DNA of 39,510 nucleotides from UMGS1889 sp964540575 (lineage in GTDB: Bacteria; Bacillota; Clostridia; Oscillospirales; Ruminococcaceae): the NCBI GenBank assembly GCA_964540575.1, contig CAZINI010000027.1, forward strand, positions 1-39,510, in the 5' to 3' direction. Numbering within the stretch: the first letter of the stretch is position 1; every line of letters starts with the position of its first letter. Below the pieces are notes generated by a model. It was not told the DNA's origin. It saw only the letters and a list, made by a program, of their open reading frames with translations, and ran no database searches. Both the position numbers and the translations under genes were made by a program. Of this stretch, positions 23,769 to 31,411 are shown piece by piece.

Positions 23769-23799
23769 TTGACTCTACAACGGTTGCAGAGTTTATAAT
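23769..23799 (+). promoter_or_regulatory. MerR-type promoter of the MATE gene
   Basis: TTGACT (23769-23774) and TATAAT (23794-23799) are separated by 19 bases. The spacer is filled by the dyad ACTCT-A-CAAC-G-GTTG-C-AGAGT (23772-23792, one mismatch pair). The long spacer with a centred dyad is the hallmark of MerR-activated promoters. No MerR gene is in this window. Confidence 0.75.
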
Positions 23800-23833
23800 T
23801 ATACTGTATAATAATATAAAAGGAGTCTGAGAA

Positions 23834-25324
23834 ATGAAAAATGAAATTACTGACGGAAGCGTTTTTAAGTCTATCCTATCTTTTTCGCTGCCGTATTTGT
23901 TATCGTATTTCCTGCAAACGCTTTACGGTATGGCTGACCTGTTTATTATCGGTCAGTTTAACGGAGTAGAATGTACCACTGCCGTATCAATAGGCAGTCA
24001 GGTAATGCATATGCTGACAGTAATTATTGTAGGTCTGGCAATGGGGTCCACAGTCGTTATAGGTCAAGCCGCAGGTGCAAAAAGATACAGCGAGGTTTCG
24101 CAGGCGATAGGCAATACCGTATGCTTGTTCTCTGCTGCGGCATCCGTTTTTACGGTAATTCTTCTTTGCTTGGTCAAGCCTATTGTTTCTGTAATGTCTA
24201 CGCCCGCAGAGGCGGTATCCTCCACTGTAACATACCTTACTATATGTTTCATCGGGATACCATTTATAACCGCATATAATGTTATCTGTTCAATTTTCAG
24301 AGGAATGGGCGATTCAAAAAGTCCTATGTATTTTGTCGCAATTGCCTGTGCTGCAAATATCGCTCTTGATTATCTTTTTATAGGCGGACTTCATATGGGT
24401 GCTGCAGGAGCTGCATTGGGCACAACCGTTTCTCAAGCGATCAGCGTTGTTATTTCGCTCATATATATTCTGAAAAGAGAAACAGGCATACATCTTAGAT
24501 CCTCCGATTTCAAACCGTCCGCCGATACAATGGGAAAACTTTTAAAGATAGGCGTCCCGGTTGCACTTCAGGACGGTTTTATCCAGGTTTCATTCCTGAT
24601 AATTACTCTGTTTGCAAACCGCAGAGGACTAACCGACGCTGCCGCAGTAGGTATCGTTGAAAAGATAATAGCAATTCTATTTCTGGTGCCATCGTCTATG
24701 CTGTCCACAGTTTCTGCACTGGCGGCACAGAATATCGGTGCAGGAAGAAATGACAGAGCCCGTCAGATCTTAAAATACGCAATGCTCCTCTCCGTTTCAT
24801 TCGGCATAGTATCTGCCGCAGCAATGCAGTTTGCCGCCGAGCCTGCCGTTGCTTTATTTGCTGACAGCAGCTCCGAAGTAATAGTTGCAGGCGGACAGTA
24901 TATGAGAGGGTATGTGTGGGATTGTATCCTTGCAGGAATACACTTCTGTTTCAGCGGATATTTCTGTGCCTGCGGACGTTCGGAAATATCATTTATACAC
25001 AATTCTATCTCTATTTTATGTGCAAGGATACCGCTGTCGTATTTTGCCGCAAAGCATTTCACAGACACGCTGTTTCCTATGGGACTTGCTCCTGCCGCAG
25101 GTTCGGCGTTATCCGTAATAATATGTGTATTGGTGTATATACGGCTGTCAAAAAAACAGAATATTGTAATACAGAAATACAAATACCGGTTGTTTTCTGA
25201 TAATAAATATCGTGTATCTCTTGTAGTGTCGATAAATCGGAAGGATAAGGAGGGTAAGGACACTCTATTGTTTCTATTCTGTTTCGCTCACGCTTTCCTT
25301 CATAGCTTTTCGTATTCTGCTTAA
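23834..25324 (+). CDS. MATE-family multidrug efflux transporter
   Basis: A 496-residue, 12-helix protein with AAAGGAG upstream. The N-terminus (FKSILSFSLPYLLSYFLQTLYGMADLFIIGQF) and the internal repeat of two six-helix halves are typical of DinF/NorM-like MATE exporters, which use a proton or sodium gradient. The family usually ends soon after a RLSKK-like segment (about residue 438-442). Here about 45 extra, partly hydrophobic residues follow, and the last 51 bases run into the convergent Crp-like gene. The promoter is of MerR type, so expression is probably drug-induced. Confidence 0.9.
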   Translation: MKNEITDGSVFKSILSFSLPYLLSYFLQTLYGMADLFIIGQFNGVECTTAVSIGSQVMHMLTVIIVGLAMGSTVVIGQAAGAKRYSEVSQAIGNTVCLFSAAASVFTVILLCLVKPIVSVMSTPAEAVSSTVTYLTICFIGIPFITAYNVICSIFRGMGDSKSPMYFVAIACAANIALDYLFIGGLHMGAAGAALGTTVSQAISVVISLIYILKRETGIHLRSSDFKPSADTMGKLLKIGVPVALQDGFIQVSFLIITLFANRRGLTDAAAVGIVEKIIAILFLVPSSMLSTVSALAAQNIGAGRNDRARQILKYAMLLSVSFGIVSAAAMQFAAEPAVALFADSSSEVIVAGGQYMRGYVWDCILAGIHFCFSGYFCACGRSEISFIHNSISILCARIPLSYFAAKHFTDTLFPMGLAPAAGSALSVIICVLVYIRLSKKQNIVIQKYKYRLFSDNKYRVSLVVSINRKDKEGKDTLLFLFCFAHAFLHSFSYSA

Positions 25325-25882
25325 TGATTCGGGGGCTATTCCGAGATAAGTTGCTATATGACGCTGTGCAGCCTTGCTGCATATTTGGGGATATAGTTTT
25401 TTGAAATGAACGTATCTTTCGGTCGCATTTTCCACCGGAAAACCGTTTTCTCTGTATATTTTATACCGAAGGGCATTTTCAAGAAGATGAATGTAAACAT
25501 TCTTCATATCGTCATTTTCATAAATGATTTTTTTCATATCCTCTGTATTGAAGATCATAAGCGTAGTTTCTTCAAGAGCTTCCCATTCACATAAGCTTTC
25601 ATTATAACCAAACATACCTTCATCCATACAAAGAGTTCCTTCTATTGAAAAGCCTCGGGTTATATCATTTCCGTCATCATCAATATAGTAACACCTTGTC
25701 ATTCCATCAAGAACAAGAGCAGCATTGAGTGTATTATCCCCGATATGCTGAATAACGTTTCCTTTTTCCACTATGCGGAATGAAGACATATTCACTATTT
25801 TTCCGAGTATTTCGGCATCAATATAGAGCTTGTATTTTGATGACATTTCTGTCAGAAGCTTTACGAGATATTCCTTATCCAT
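25274..25882 (-). CDS. Crp/Fnr-family regulator
   Basis: A 202-residue protein with GAGGAAA upstream. Residues about 20-115 form a cyclic-nucleotide-binding-like beta roll (EKGNVIQHIGDNTLNAALVLDGMTRCYYIDDDGNDITRGF). A helix follows, then a C-terminal HTH (QRHIATYLGIAPESLSRIRKAM). No Cys set for a Fnr iron-sulfur cluster is present. It lies 10 bases after the CPBP gene on the same strand, so the two form an operon, and it overlaps the MATE 3' end by 51 bases in the convergent direction. Confidence 0.88.
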   Translation of the reverse strand: MDKEYLVKLLTEMSSKYKLYIDAEILGKIVNMSSFRIVEKGNVIQHIGDNTLNAALVLDGMTRCYYIDDDGNDITRGFSIEGTLCMDEGMFGYNESLCEWEALEETTLMIFNTEDMKKIIYENDDMKNVYIHLLENALRYKIYRENGFPVENATERYVHFKKLYPQICSKAAQRHIATYLGIAPESLSRIRKAMKESVSETE

Positions 25883-25892
25883 TTAAATTTCC

Positions 25893-26576
25893 TCACGCCG
25901 TAATGATGTAATAAACTACCGAAATAAGGTTCAATCCGCCGTGTGCTATCATCGGTACTATCAGATGTCCGCTTTTCTTATAACCCCATATCCATAATAA
26001 GCCCACAAGGAATGAATGTCCCATATTGAACCAGTCAAGCATACCGAACAGAACATTGAAAGTCAGCAGGGAAGCGGTTTCTCCCCGGACGCTTCCGCAA
26101 AAATTTTTTGCCAGACCACGGAAGAAAATCTCCTTGCATATTCCGCTTACAAAGCCAAGGGAGATGATCATAAGAATTATCTCACCGACCGATAATTGTC
26201 CCCAGCCTTGAAAAGCAAGCTCCGTCCTTCCTTTTGAAACAAACACCGAAAGCAGACTGATAACGGCAGATATGATCGCAAGAATAATCCCCATCAAAAT
26301 ATCTCTGCCAAGATTTTGTATTTCATATATTTCGTTTTTCAGGCTGATACCGCTTTGCTTATATAGCATCAGTGCCTGAGGAAGAAGTATCATATTTGCA
26401 AGTATCAGCACCAGACAGTATGTATTCAGATCGGAATTTGCATAGCTTGCAATATCAAGGATATTCATACCTTCTCTGTAATTCTGACAGGAACGCAGAA
26501 GTTCATATCCCGATACGATGAGTGTCAATGCAGTTGTGATTTTCAATGCTTTTTCAGCGTTATTTGTATTATTCAT
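25893..26576 (-). CDS. CPBP-family membrane protein with altered catalytic motif
   Basis: 227 residues from the ATG at 26576 (GAGGTGAT upstream); the frame extends back to 26624 without a ribosome site. It has about six to seven helices and the CPBP landmarks CKEIFFRG (147-154), NMGHSF (H187) and AHGGLN (H212). The first Glu of the EExxxR motif is Lys (K148-E149), so protease activity may be lost or changed, which is common among immunity-type members. It is in one operon with the Crp-like gene. The start is bracketed by ATGATCA/TGATCAT arms that place the ribosome site in a loop. Confidence 0.8.
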   Translation of the reverse strand: MNNTNNAEKALKITTALTLIVSGYELLRSCQNYREGMNILDIASYANSDLNTYCLVLILANMILLPQALMLYKQSGISLKNEIYEIQNLGRDILMGIILAIISAVISLLSVFVSKGRTELAFQGWGQLSVGEIILMIISLGFVSGICKEIFFRGLAKNFCGSVRGETASLLTFNVLFGMLDWFNMGHSFLVGLLWIWGYKKSGHLIVPMIAHGGLNLISVVYYIITA

Positions 26577-26650
26577 GATCATCACCTCTGTAATGATCAT
26601 AATACTTTTTCTCGCTAAACGCATTGACTTATGTTAAGGAAATGAAATTT

Positions 26651-27175
26651 TCAATCCACAATACAAATAGTACCATTATCTTTCACCAAAAAGAAAGAAA
26701 TGCCTGCATTCCTTATCTGTGGAAGTGATACCCATTTAACAGCAAGCTCGTTACTCTTTTCTGTATAAGGTATTGCGACCACCGGCTTTGTTTTTTCACC
26801 AAATGCACTTCCTGTCATTAACTGACCAATAGCTTCCCTCATTAAACTATATCCCTTTTCTTTCGTGAATTTTTTGCTTTCAACAATAATGGTATTGCCG
26901 CCTTTTGTTTCAATAACAACATCACCTATTCCGGATTTTGACGTTACTATAATGTGAGCATCATACCCCTCTATTGCGAATTCACCTTGCCATCTGTCAC
27001 GCTCTGTATCCAACTTTTTCAATCCATTTTTTAAATAAAAATCTTCAATTACAAAGTGAATTGAATTTTTAGTTTTTACATGAGCTCCATCAATTGAAAC
27101 AAGAACGTTTTTATCAGTTAATTCGTTTTTTATAAAGTATAAAGCAATATATAAGCTTACTTCCGGCTCTGTCAT
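26651..27175 (-). CDS. PD-(D/E)XK nuclease-like protein
   Basis: A 174-residue protein. The core reads SGIGDVVIETKGGNTIIVESKKF (split here as SGIGDVVIE, TKGGN, TIIVESKKF): an Asp followed by a beta hairpin and an ExK, the layout of PD-(D/E)XK nucleases. A helix (SLMREAIGQLMTG) and a strand (KPVVAIPYT) follow, as in the Mrr/RecB-like fold. No DNA-binding or helicase domain is attached. The start overlaps by ATGA the stop of a small upstream frame. Its role could be in DNA repair or defence; nothing nearby decides this. Confidence 0.65.
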   Translation of the reverse strand: MTEPEVSLYIALYFIKNELTDKNVLVSIDGAHVKTKNSIHFVIEDFYLKNGLKKLDTERDRWQGEFAIEGYDAHIIVTSKSGIGDVVIETKGGNTIIVESKKFTKEKGYSLMREAIGQLMTGSAFGEKTKPVVAIPYTEKSNELAVKWVSLPQIRNAGISFFLVKDNGTICIVD

Positions 27176-27279
27176 ACTTTATTATACTCCTTTTCATACC
27201 AAACTGCTCGAAGAATTCCGATTTCTCGGTCTGATATTTTCAGACATTTAAATTCGTTCAGGCATATATCCGGGCACAA
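27172..27279 (-). CDS. Small 35-residue frame coupled to the PD-(D/E)XK gene
   Basis: TTG at 27279 with GGCGGAG 5 bases upstream, encoding MCPDICLNEFKCLKISDREI and continuing GILRAVWYEKEYNKV. The stop overlaps the next ATG (ATGA). It has three Cys. It could be a true small partner protein or the tail of a longer lost gene, since the frame is open back to 27342 without an ATG. Confidence 0.35.
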   Translation of the reverse strand: MCPDICLNEFKCLKISDREIGILRAVWYEKEYNKV

Positions 27280-27444
27280 TACTTCTCCGCCTGAACCCTC
27301 CGCATTTGAATTATTAGTTAATACTTTGTTTTTTGGCAGCCGGATAATGGAAATTTATTATGTAACAGGTATTTTCTGAAAATTGTATTTGTTCGGGAAG
27401 AAAAAACGGATTTCATTATGAATGAATACTTCGATTTAAAGCAT
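27280..27444. other. Gap with no supported gene
   Basis: Together with the neighbouring small frame and terminator this makes up the 340-base gap between the PD-(D/E)XK and GGDEF genes. I see no promoter hexamers or repeats that I can defend. Confidence 0.3.
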
Positions 27445-27474
27445 AAAACAGTGCCTGTCAAAAGGCACTGTTTT
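27445..27474 (-). terminator. Terminator of the diguanylate cyclase gene
   Basis: A perfect 11-pair stem AAAACAGTGCC/GGCACTGTTTT; T-rich on both sides, so it may work in both directions. Confidence 0.8.
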
Positions 27475-27517
27475 ACTGTAATTATGTCCGAAAGCCGTAA
27501 TCGCACTTTGAAATATA

Positions 27518-28654
27518 CTATCTGTCTGCCTTTCTTGCCCGTTTCATTTCATACATACGGCTGTCCATTGTGCTGAGAAAAGCGTCTGAGTTTCCGTCGG
27601 CGTTTATCGCCGCTATACCATAGGAGAATTCAAGCTTGTACTTGATTTCACCGGAATTGTTGATAGTATCCAGTTCATCAATAATGCCCTTAACGGCTAT
27701 CTCTAAGGCTTCTTCGTTTTTGCTTGAAAGAAGAATGAATTCATCTCCGCCATAACGCACCACAAAACCGATTTTGTTCATATATTTTCGCAGTACCGAG
27801 CTGAAGAGAATAAGTGCCTCGTCGCCTACGTCATGCCCGAAATTATCGTTGATCGGCTTAAAATTATCCATATCAAGAAGTGCACCCGAAATGAAAGAAT
27901 CCTTGCTCTTTGAATTAAAGAAATTTTGTATATAATCGTTATAATAATGCCTGTTATAAACTCCGCAGAGCTGGTCGTTATACGCCGATTCGCTCTGTGT
28001 GCTGAGATAAATGCCCGTAAGACCTATGGCAGTACCGATAACGCTGAGGGAGGTACCGTAAAAAAACGACTGAAATACTATTGTGATCAGTATAGGGACA
28101 ATATAGTAAAGCGTAGGAATTACCATATATTTTCCTTTGTTGCGGTGGTTGGCGTAAATTCTTATGGTTCCGAACAGCAGATAGAATATAATCAGCCCTG
28201 TAGTCATCATGAAATTATTGCCGGTTCTTGTATATATGTTATCCTCGGTTATGGTGAAGAATAATCCTGTAAAAGGATCTGTTGCCGATAAAACGTAAAT
28301 TATTGCAAGAGGTATTCCCAGTATTATCGCTTGCTTTTTTAGCTTTCCAACAGAACGGTTAAGCTTATACTCCGTAAACAGCGGCCAGAAATAGGCAAGC
28401 GTAGCATTCAGTATGTAATATACAATATTTACAATGAAGTTAATCTCCCTCGAAAAAGGGAAGATCCTGCCGTCTATCCAGTATACGAAGGTATCAAAAA
28501 AACTTTGGAAAATTGCTATGTTTATCATTGCTGCCATAATTCTTGCATCAGGCAGAGCCTTTACCTTTATCTGCCTGTTCATTATCAGCTTTAAAAGCAG
28601 CAGCAGCAAAAGAGCCGAACCGTTGGCTGTCAGAATCTGAGATAACTGAATCAT
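27518..28654 (-). CDS. Membrane diguanylate cyclase (GGDEF)
   Basis: 378 residues from the ATG at 28654; a TTG at 28663 is the alternative start, but both have only a weak GTGGG site. The N-terminal 200 residues hold about six transmembrane helices and probably sense a signal in the membrane. The C-terminal GGDEF domain carries LLDMDNFKPINDNFGHDVGD and an intact RYGGDEF, so it should make c-di-GMP. The inhibitory RxxD site that normally sits five residues before GGDEF reads NKIG and is absent, so product inhibition through the I-site is unlikely. A promoter lies at 28701-28729. Confidence 0.88.
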   Translation of the reverse strand: MIQLSQILTANGSALLLLLLLKLIMNRQIKVKALPDARIMAAMINIAIFQSFFDTFVYWIDGRIFPFSREINFIVNIVYYILNATLAYFWPLFTEYKLNRSVGKLKKQAIILGIPLAIIYVLSATDPFTGLFFTITEDNIYTRTGNNFMMTTGLIIFYLLFGTIRIYANHRNKGKYMVIPTLYYIVPILITIVFQSFFYGTSLSVIGTAIGLTGIYLSTQSESAYNDQLCGVYNRHYYNDYIQNFFNSKSKDSFISGALLDMDNFKPINDNFGHDVGDEALILFSSVLRKYMNKIGFVVRYGGDEFILLSSKNEEALEIAVKGIIDELDTINNSGEIKYKLEFSYGIAAINADGNSDAFLSTMDSRMYEMKRARKADR

Positions 28655-28663
28655 AACCGACAA

Positions 28664-28967
28664 GACCCACTTTCATAATTTTTAGATAGGAACTGCATTC
28701 ATTATATCATATTTCTTCGCCTATTTCAAGAAAAATTTTATTGCCGTCCGAATTATATGATTTTGCAGTATTCTATCCTACCCACTTAATGCAATACCGC
28801 ACAAAAATTGCGTGCGGATCGCCAAGTCAGATCTTCATCGGATCGTATCAAAGGGACGCAGGAATACTTGTTGTATTTCAATGAGCCTTGTGCAATATGA
28901 CGGAAAAGATGCAGGCAAGCTGTACAGTTCTCTCAACTGCCGGTCTTTAAATCACGGTAATTTCGCA
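28664..28967. other. Intergenic region holding the GGDEF promoter
   Basis: Apart from the promoter at 28701-28729 and a small hairpin CCGCAC/GTGCGG (28797-28817), I see no gene. A short minus-strand open stretch (QLRELYSLPASF and onward) has no start signal and is probably chance or a remnant. Confidence 0.4.
28701..28729 (-). promoter_or_regulatory. Promoter of the diguanylate cyclase gene
   Basis: Minus strand TTGAAA (28729-28724), 17 bases, TATAAT (28706-28701). Confidence 0.65.
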
Positions 28968-30530
28968 TCAATCCGCTCTGAACATAACCGTAGTTGCAAG
29001 CATTCCCCTTGTCAGAGGAAGCAGCCATCCGCTTTCGCAGAGTTCTCTCATAACGTCAGAGGCTTCCGCCAATATTTCTCCCGGTGCAACCTTTTCGGCA
29101 TAATCAAGCAGATGATTTGGGGTATGCTCCGCCATAATACGCTTTATCCCGTCAAGTCTAACAAGAGCCTGACTGCATATTTCCTGTGCCACAGGAACAA
29201 TTAATTCACCCAACTTGGAAGTCTGTTCCTTGGTAAGACACGGGAAATTGGGCTGTATTCCTGTATCTGTTTTGATGGCGAAATTATTATTCAGAAGCTC
29301 CGCACATATCAGCTTGTCACTTTCGGAACCGGGCTGCTCTGTCAGCAGATCGATGAGCATAGTTTCGTGCAGCTTGTTCATTTTCAGACAAACGGGTTCT
29401 CCGTTCACATCAACGTCCCACAGTACAATATCCGCCTTCTCGGAGTCATCACGTCTGCTTGTGCGGAACATATAAACATTATGAAACTCGCTTTTCTCCG
29501 TAAGCCAGCGATAGCCCTTTTGTCCGAATTTATCCTCGGGATAGCTGTCCCAGTCACCGAACGGAAGCTTTTCCTGTAAAAAATCAATATATGCAAGGTG
29601 CAAAAGCTGCGAAACAAGAAACCACTTTATGGAATTGAGCGGCATATCATTTCCGTAAAAGCCGATAGCACGCACATCATTAATTGAATTGTCAATGAAA
29701 CGCCTTATCAAATCAGCTGTTTCATGTATCGAATCCTTATGATTTTCATATATTTCATTTATCATTTTTTGCGTCACAATGACAATATTGCTGAGGTAAT
29801 ATCCGTTTTTCTCAAGCAGAAGTTTATGTTCCAGAAGCTGTGCGATCTCATTTTCAAGATATGCTGTAGGAACACCTGTCTGTAGACTTATCTGCTCCTC
29901 TGTCTGTTTTTCATAGTAGCACGCCATCATGATATTCTGCTTCACCCTGCTTCTGAACATATCATGAAAGACGTTAAATTTTCCCCACGAACGTGATATA
30001 AGTTCTACAGGCCGATAGCTTAATTCCCCGAAATTTCTTTCCATAGTAAAGCCCTCCTTGATTCGGTTTCTTGATTGGAATAACAGGTATTTCACCATAC
30101 TTTGTGTCAGCGAAAAGCGAGCCGAAATATCCTTGACAGAAAGCCCGTCGATATAGTAAGCAACCATAACTCGGCGGTAATTGGAATTCAGCAGTGCCAG
30201 TTCCCTTGTAATGAGTGTGAGCTGTTCATTCTCCTGTGACTGTTCTGCAAGACGTCCCCATAAATCGTCCGACAGATCATCGTCTGGCTCGGCAGCATTC
30301 TGCTTGTCTTTATTCCGATACCAGACTTTGAGGATATTGTCGGCGGTACGCCAGACAAATGCGTAGAATGCCTTTTCGTCACGCAGATTTTCAATACTTT
30401 CACAAAGCGTCAGCAGTATCTCCTGTGACAAGTCCTCGGACTCCTGATAGGAGCTCGTTCGGGACAGACAGTACTGAAAAATCGATTTAGACATCTGTGC
30501 AACCTTTTCACGGCGTTCAGCGATATTCAT
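28968..30530 (-). CDS. ECF-like sigma factor with a long C-terminal extension
   Basis: A 520-residue protein with AAGGAG 8 bases upstream. Residues about 15-80 are sigma region 2 (SYQESEDLSQEILLTLCESI, then FYAFVWRTADNILKVWYRNK). Residues about 108-160 are region 4 (LNSNYRRVMVAYYIDGLSVKD, then ISARFSLTQSMVKYLL). Ordinary ECF factors stop near residue 180-200. Here about 350 more residues follow, including a second winged-helix-like part (TEEQISLQTGVPTAYLENEI, about 215-235) and a large unknown domain. The extension may sense a signal or regulate the factor directly, replacing an anti-sigma factor, which is not seen nearby. Confidence 0.82.
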   Translation of the reverse strand: MNIAERREKVAQMSKSIFQYCLSRTSSYQESEDLSQEILLTLCESIENLRDEKAFYAFVWRTADNILKVWYRNKDKQNAAEPDDDLSDDLWGRLAEQSQENEQLTLITRELALLNSNYRRVMVAYYIDGLSVKDISARFSLTQSMVKYLLFQSRNRIKEGFTMERNFGELSYRPVELISRSWGKFNVFHDMFRSRVKQNIMMACYYEKQTEEQISLQTGVPTAYLENEIAQLLEHKLLLEKNGYYLSNIVIVTQKMINEIYENHKDSIHETADLIRRFIDNSINDVRAIGFYGNDMPLNSIKWFLVSQLLHLAYIDFLQEKLPFGDWDSYPEDKFGQKGYRWLTEKSEFHNVYMFRTSRRDDSEKADIVLWDVDVNGEPVCLKMNKLHETMLIDLLTEQPGSESDKLICAELLNNNFAIKTDTGIQPNFPCLTKEQTSKLGELIVPVAQEICSQALVRLDGIKRIMAEHTPNHLLDYAEKVAPGEILAEASDVMRELCESGWLLPLTRGMLATTVMFRAD

Positions 30531-30889
30531 ATTCGGCTCTCCTTTCTTTGATTTCAGAAGCTTCTGTATATATAGTGCAGAAAATTCCGTTTGGTTAGGG
30601 CTTAGACGAAATTTTTTTTAATTTCCCTGAAAAGATTATACTATACATCTTGCATGCCGTCAATAATCCAAAACAGGCTGATGCCCGCAAAAGAGTATGC
30701 TGCCGAACAGCACATATCACAGCAGACCGGATATTCCATGATAAACAGATATGCCGATAAGCTCAAAAATCACATTGAACCTATAATAAAGCGGAGAAAA
30801 AATCAAGCAAAATCCCGATACTGTCAATAGCGGCGGTATCGGGATTTTTTTAGAGCATACAATGCATTTTGAAACAAGAATGCTGCTTT
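30531..30889. other. Intergenic region with a coding remnant and repeat copy
   Basis: It holds a 58-codon plus-strand frame at 30654-30830 (MPSIIQNRLMPAKEYAAEQ, then HISQQTGYSMINRYADKL). The frame has no ribosome site and runs into the terminator-like repeat at 30805, so it reads like a truncated gene. No family recognised. Confidence 0.3.
30805..30882. repeat. About 80-bp terminator-like repeat, copy 2
   Basis: Stem AAATCCCGATAC/GTATCGGGATTT (30810-30821 with 30836-30847) followed by T residues and the shared downstream ATACAATG-ATTTTGAAACAA. It matches copy 1 at 23172-23250. It lies just past the stop of the minus-strand small gene and could terminate it or plus-strand transcripts. Confidence 0.65.
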
Positions 30890-31090
30890 TTATTTTACGT
30901 GCGGTACAATTTTAGTTTCTCTGCGTTCCTCAAATTCCGTGTATGGCTCTGTGCCCTCGGGAATGACGGGAGCGTTATTTTTGCCCGGAAAGATCTTTAA
31001 CTCGCTTTTGCTGTGTACCTTAATGCTGTCGGGGACTTTGCTTTCTCTGACGGGACTGCCGCTGTAAAAGGGCTTGTCGGATTCAATCAT
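30890..31090 (-). CDS. Small hypothetical protein, 66 residues
   Basis: A start with AAAGGAAG 9 bases upstream. The protein is hydrophilic, rich in Pro, Glu and Lys, with no Cys and no membrane segment (MIESDKPFYSGSPV at the start, FEERRETKIVPHVK at the end). It is probably disordered. I recognise no family. The good ribosome site and a TATAAT at 31132-31127 on its strand support a real gene. Confidence 0.5.
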   Translation of the reverse strand: MIESDKPFYSGSPVRESKVPDSIKVHSKSELKIFPGKNNAPVIPEGTEPYTEFEERRETKIVPHVK

Positions 31091-31211
31091 TTAAATTACT
31101 TCCTTTCTTTGTTTGCCTATGCTTGTATTATAACTCACTCTTATGCTTATTTATTGTAAAAAACGGAATATATGCAAGATATTAACAATAAAGTTGCATT
31201 TTAGTTCCGAT

Positions 31212-31271
31212 ATTTACAATATTTCTGTAAATAGCAGTGATATAATGAATGACGTTAAAGGAAATAACGTC
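31212..31271 (+). promoter_or_regulatory. Promoter region of the amine dehydrogenase operon with two palindromes
   Basis: ATTTACA-7-TGTAAAT (31212-31232) and GACGTTA-7-TAACGTC (31251-31271) are perfect 7-base arms with 7-base spacers. They flank TATAAT (31241-31246); the -35 is weak, as expected for an activated promoter. The leader to the first gene is about 160 bases and contains the repeat at 31301-31390. Confidence 0.5.
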
Positions 31272-31300
31272 AAATAAAAGCGGCGTTACTTCCCGCATAA

Positions 31301-31390
31301 ATATTAAACATACATTAATCAGCGGAAAAAATCATAAACGCAAATTTTTTACACCGATTTCTTCTCCGTGATTTAAATGGTGTTTAGTAT
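31301..31390. repeat. 90-bp MITE-like element with TACTAAACACC-type ends
   Basis: The right end CTCCGTGATTTAAATGGTGT running into TTAGTAT is identical to the right end at 14574. The left end ATATTAAACATACATTAATC is a weaker inverted match. It ends 22 bases before the first gene of the operon, so it sits in the leader transcript. Confidence 0.65.
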
Positions 31391-31411
31391 AAGCTGAAAG
31401 GAAGTATTGTT

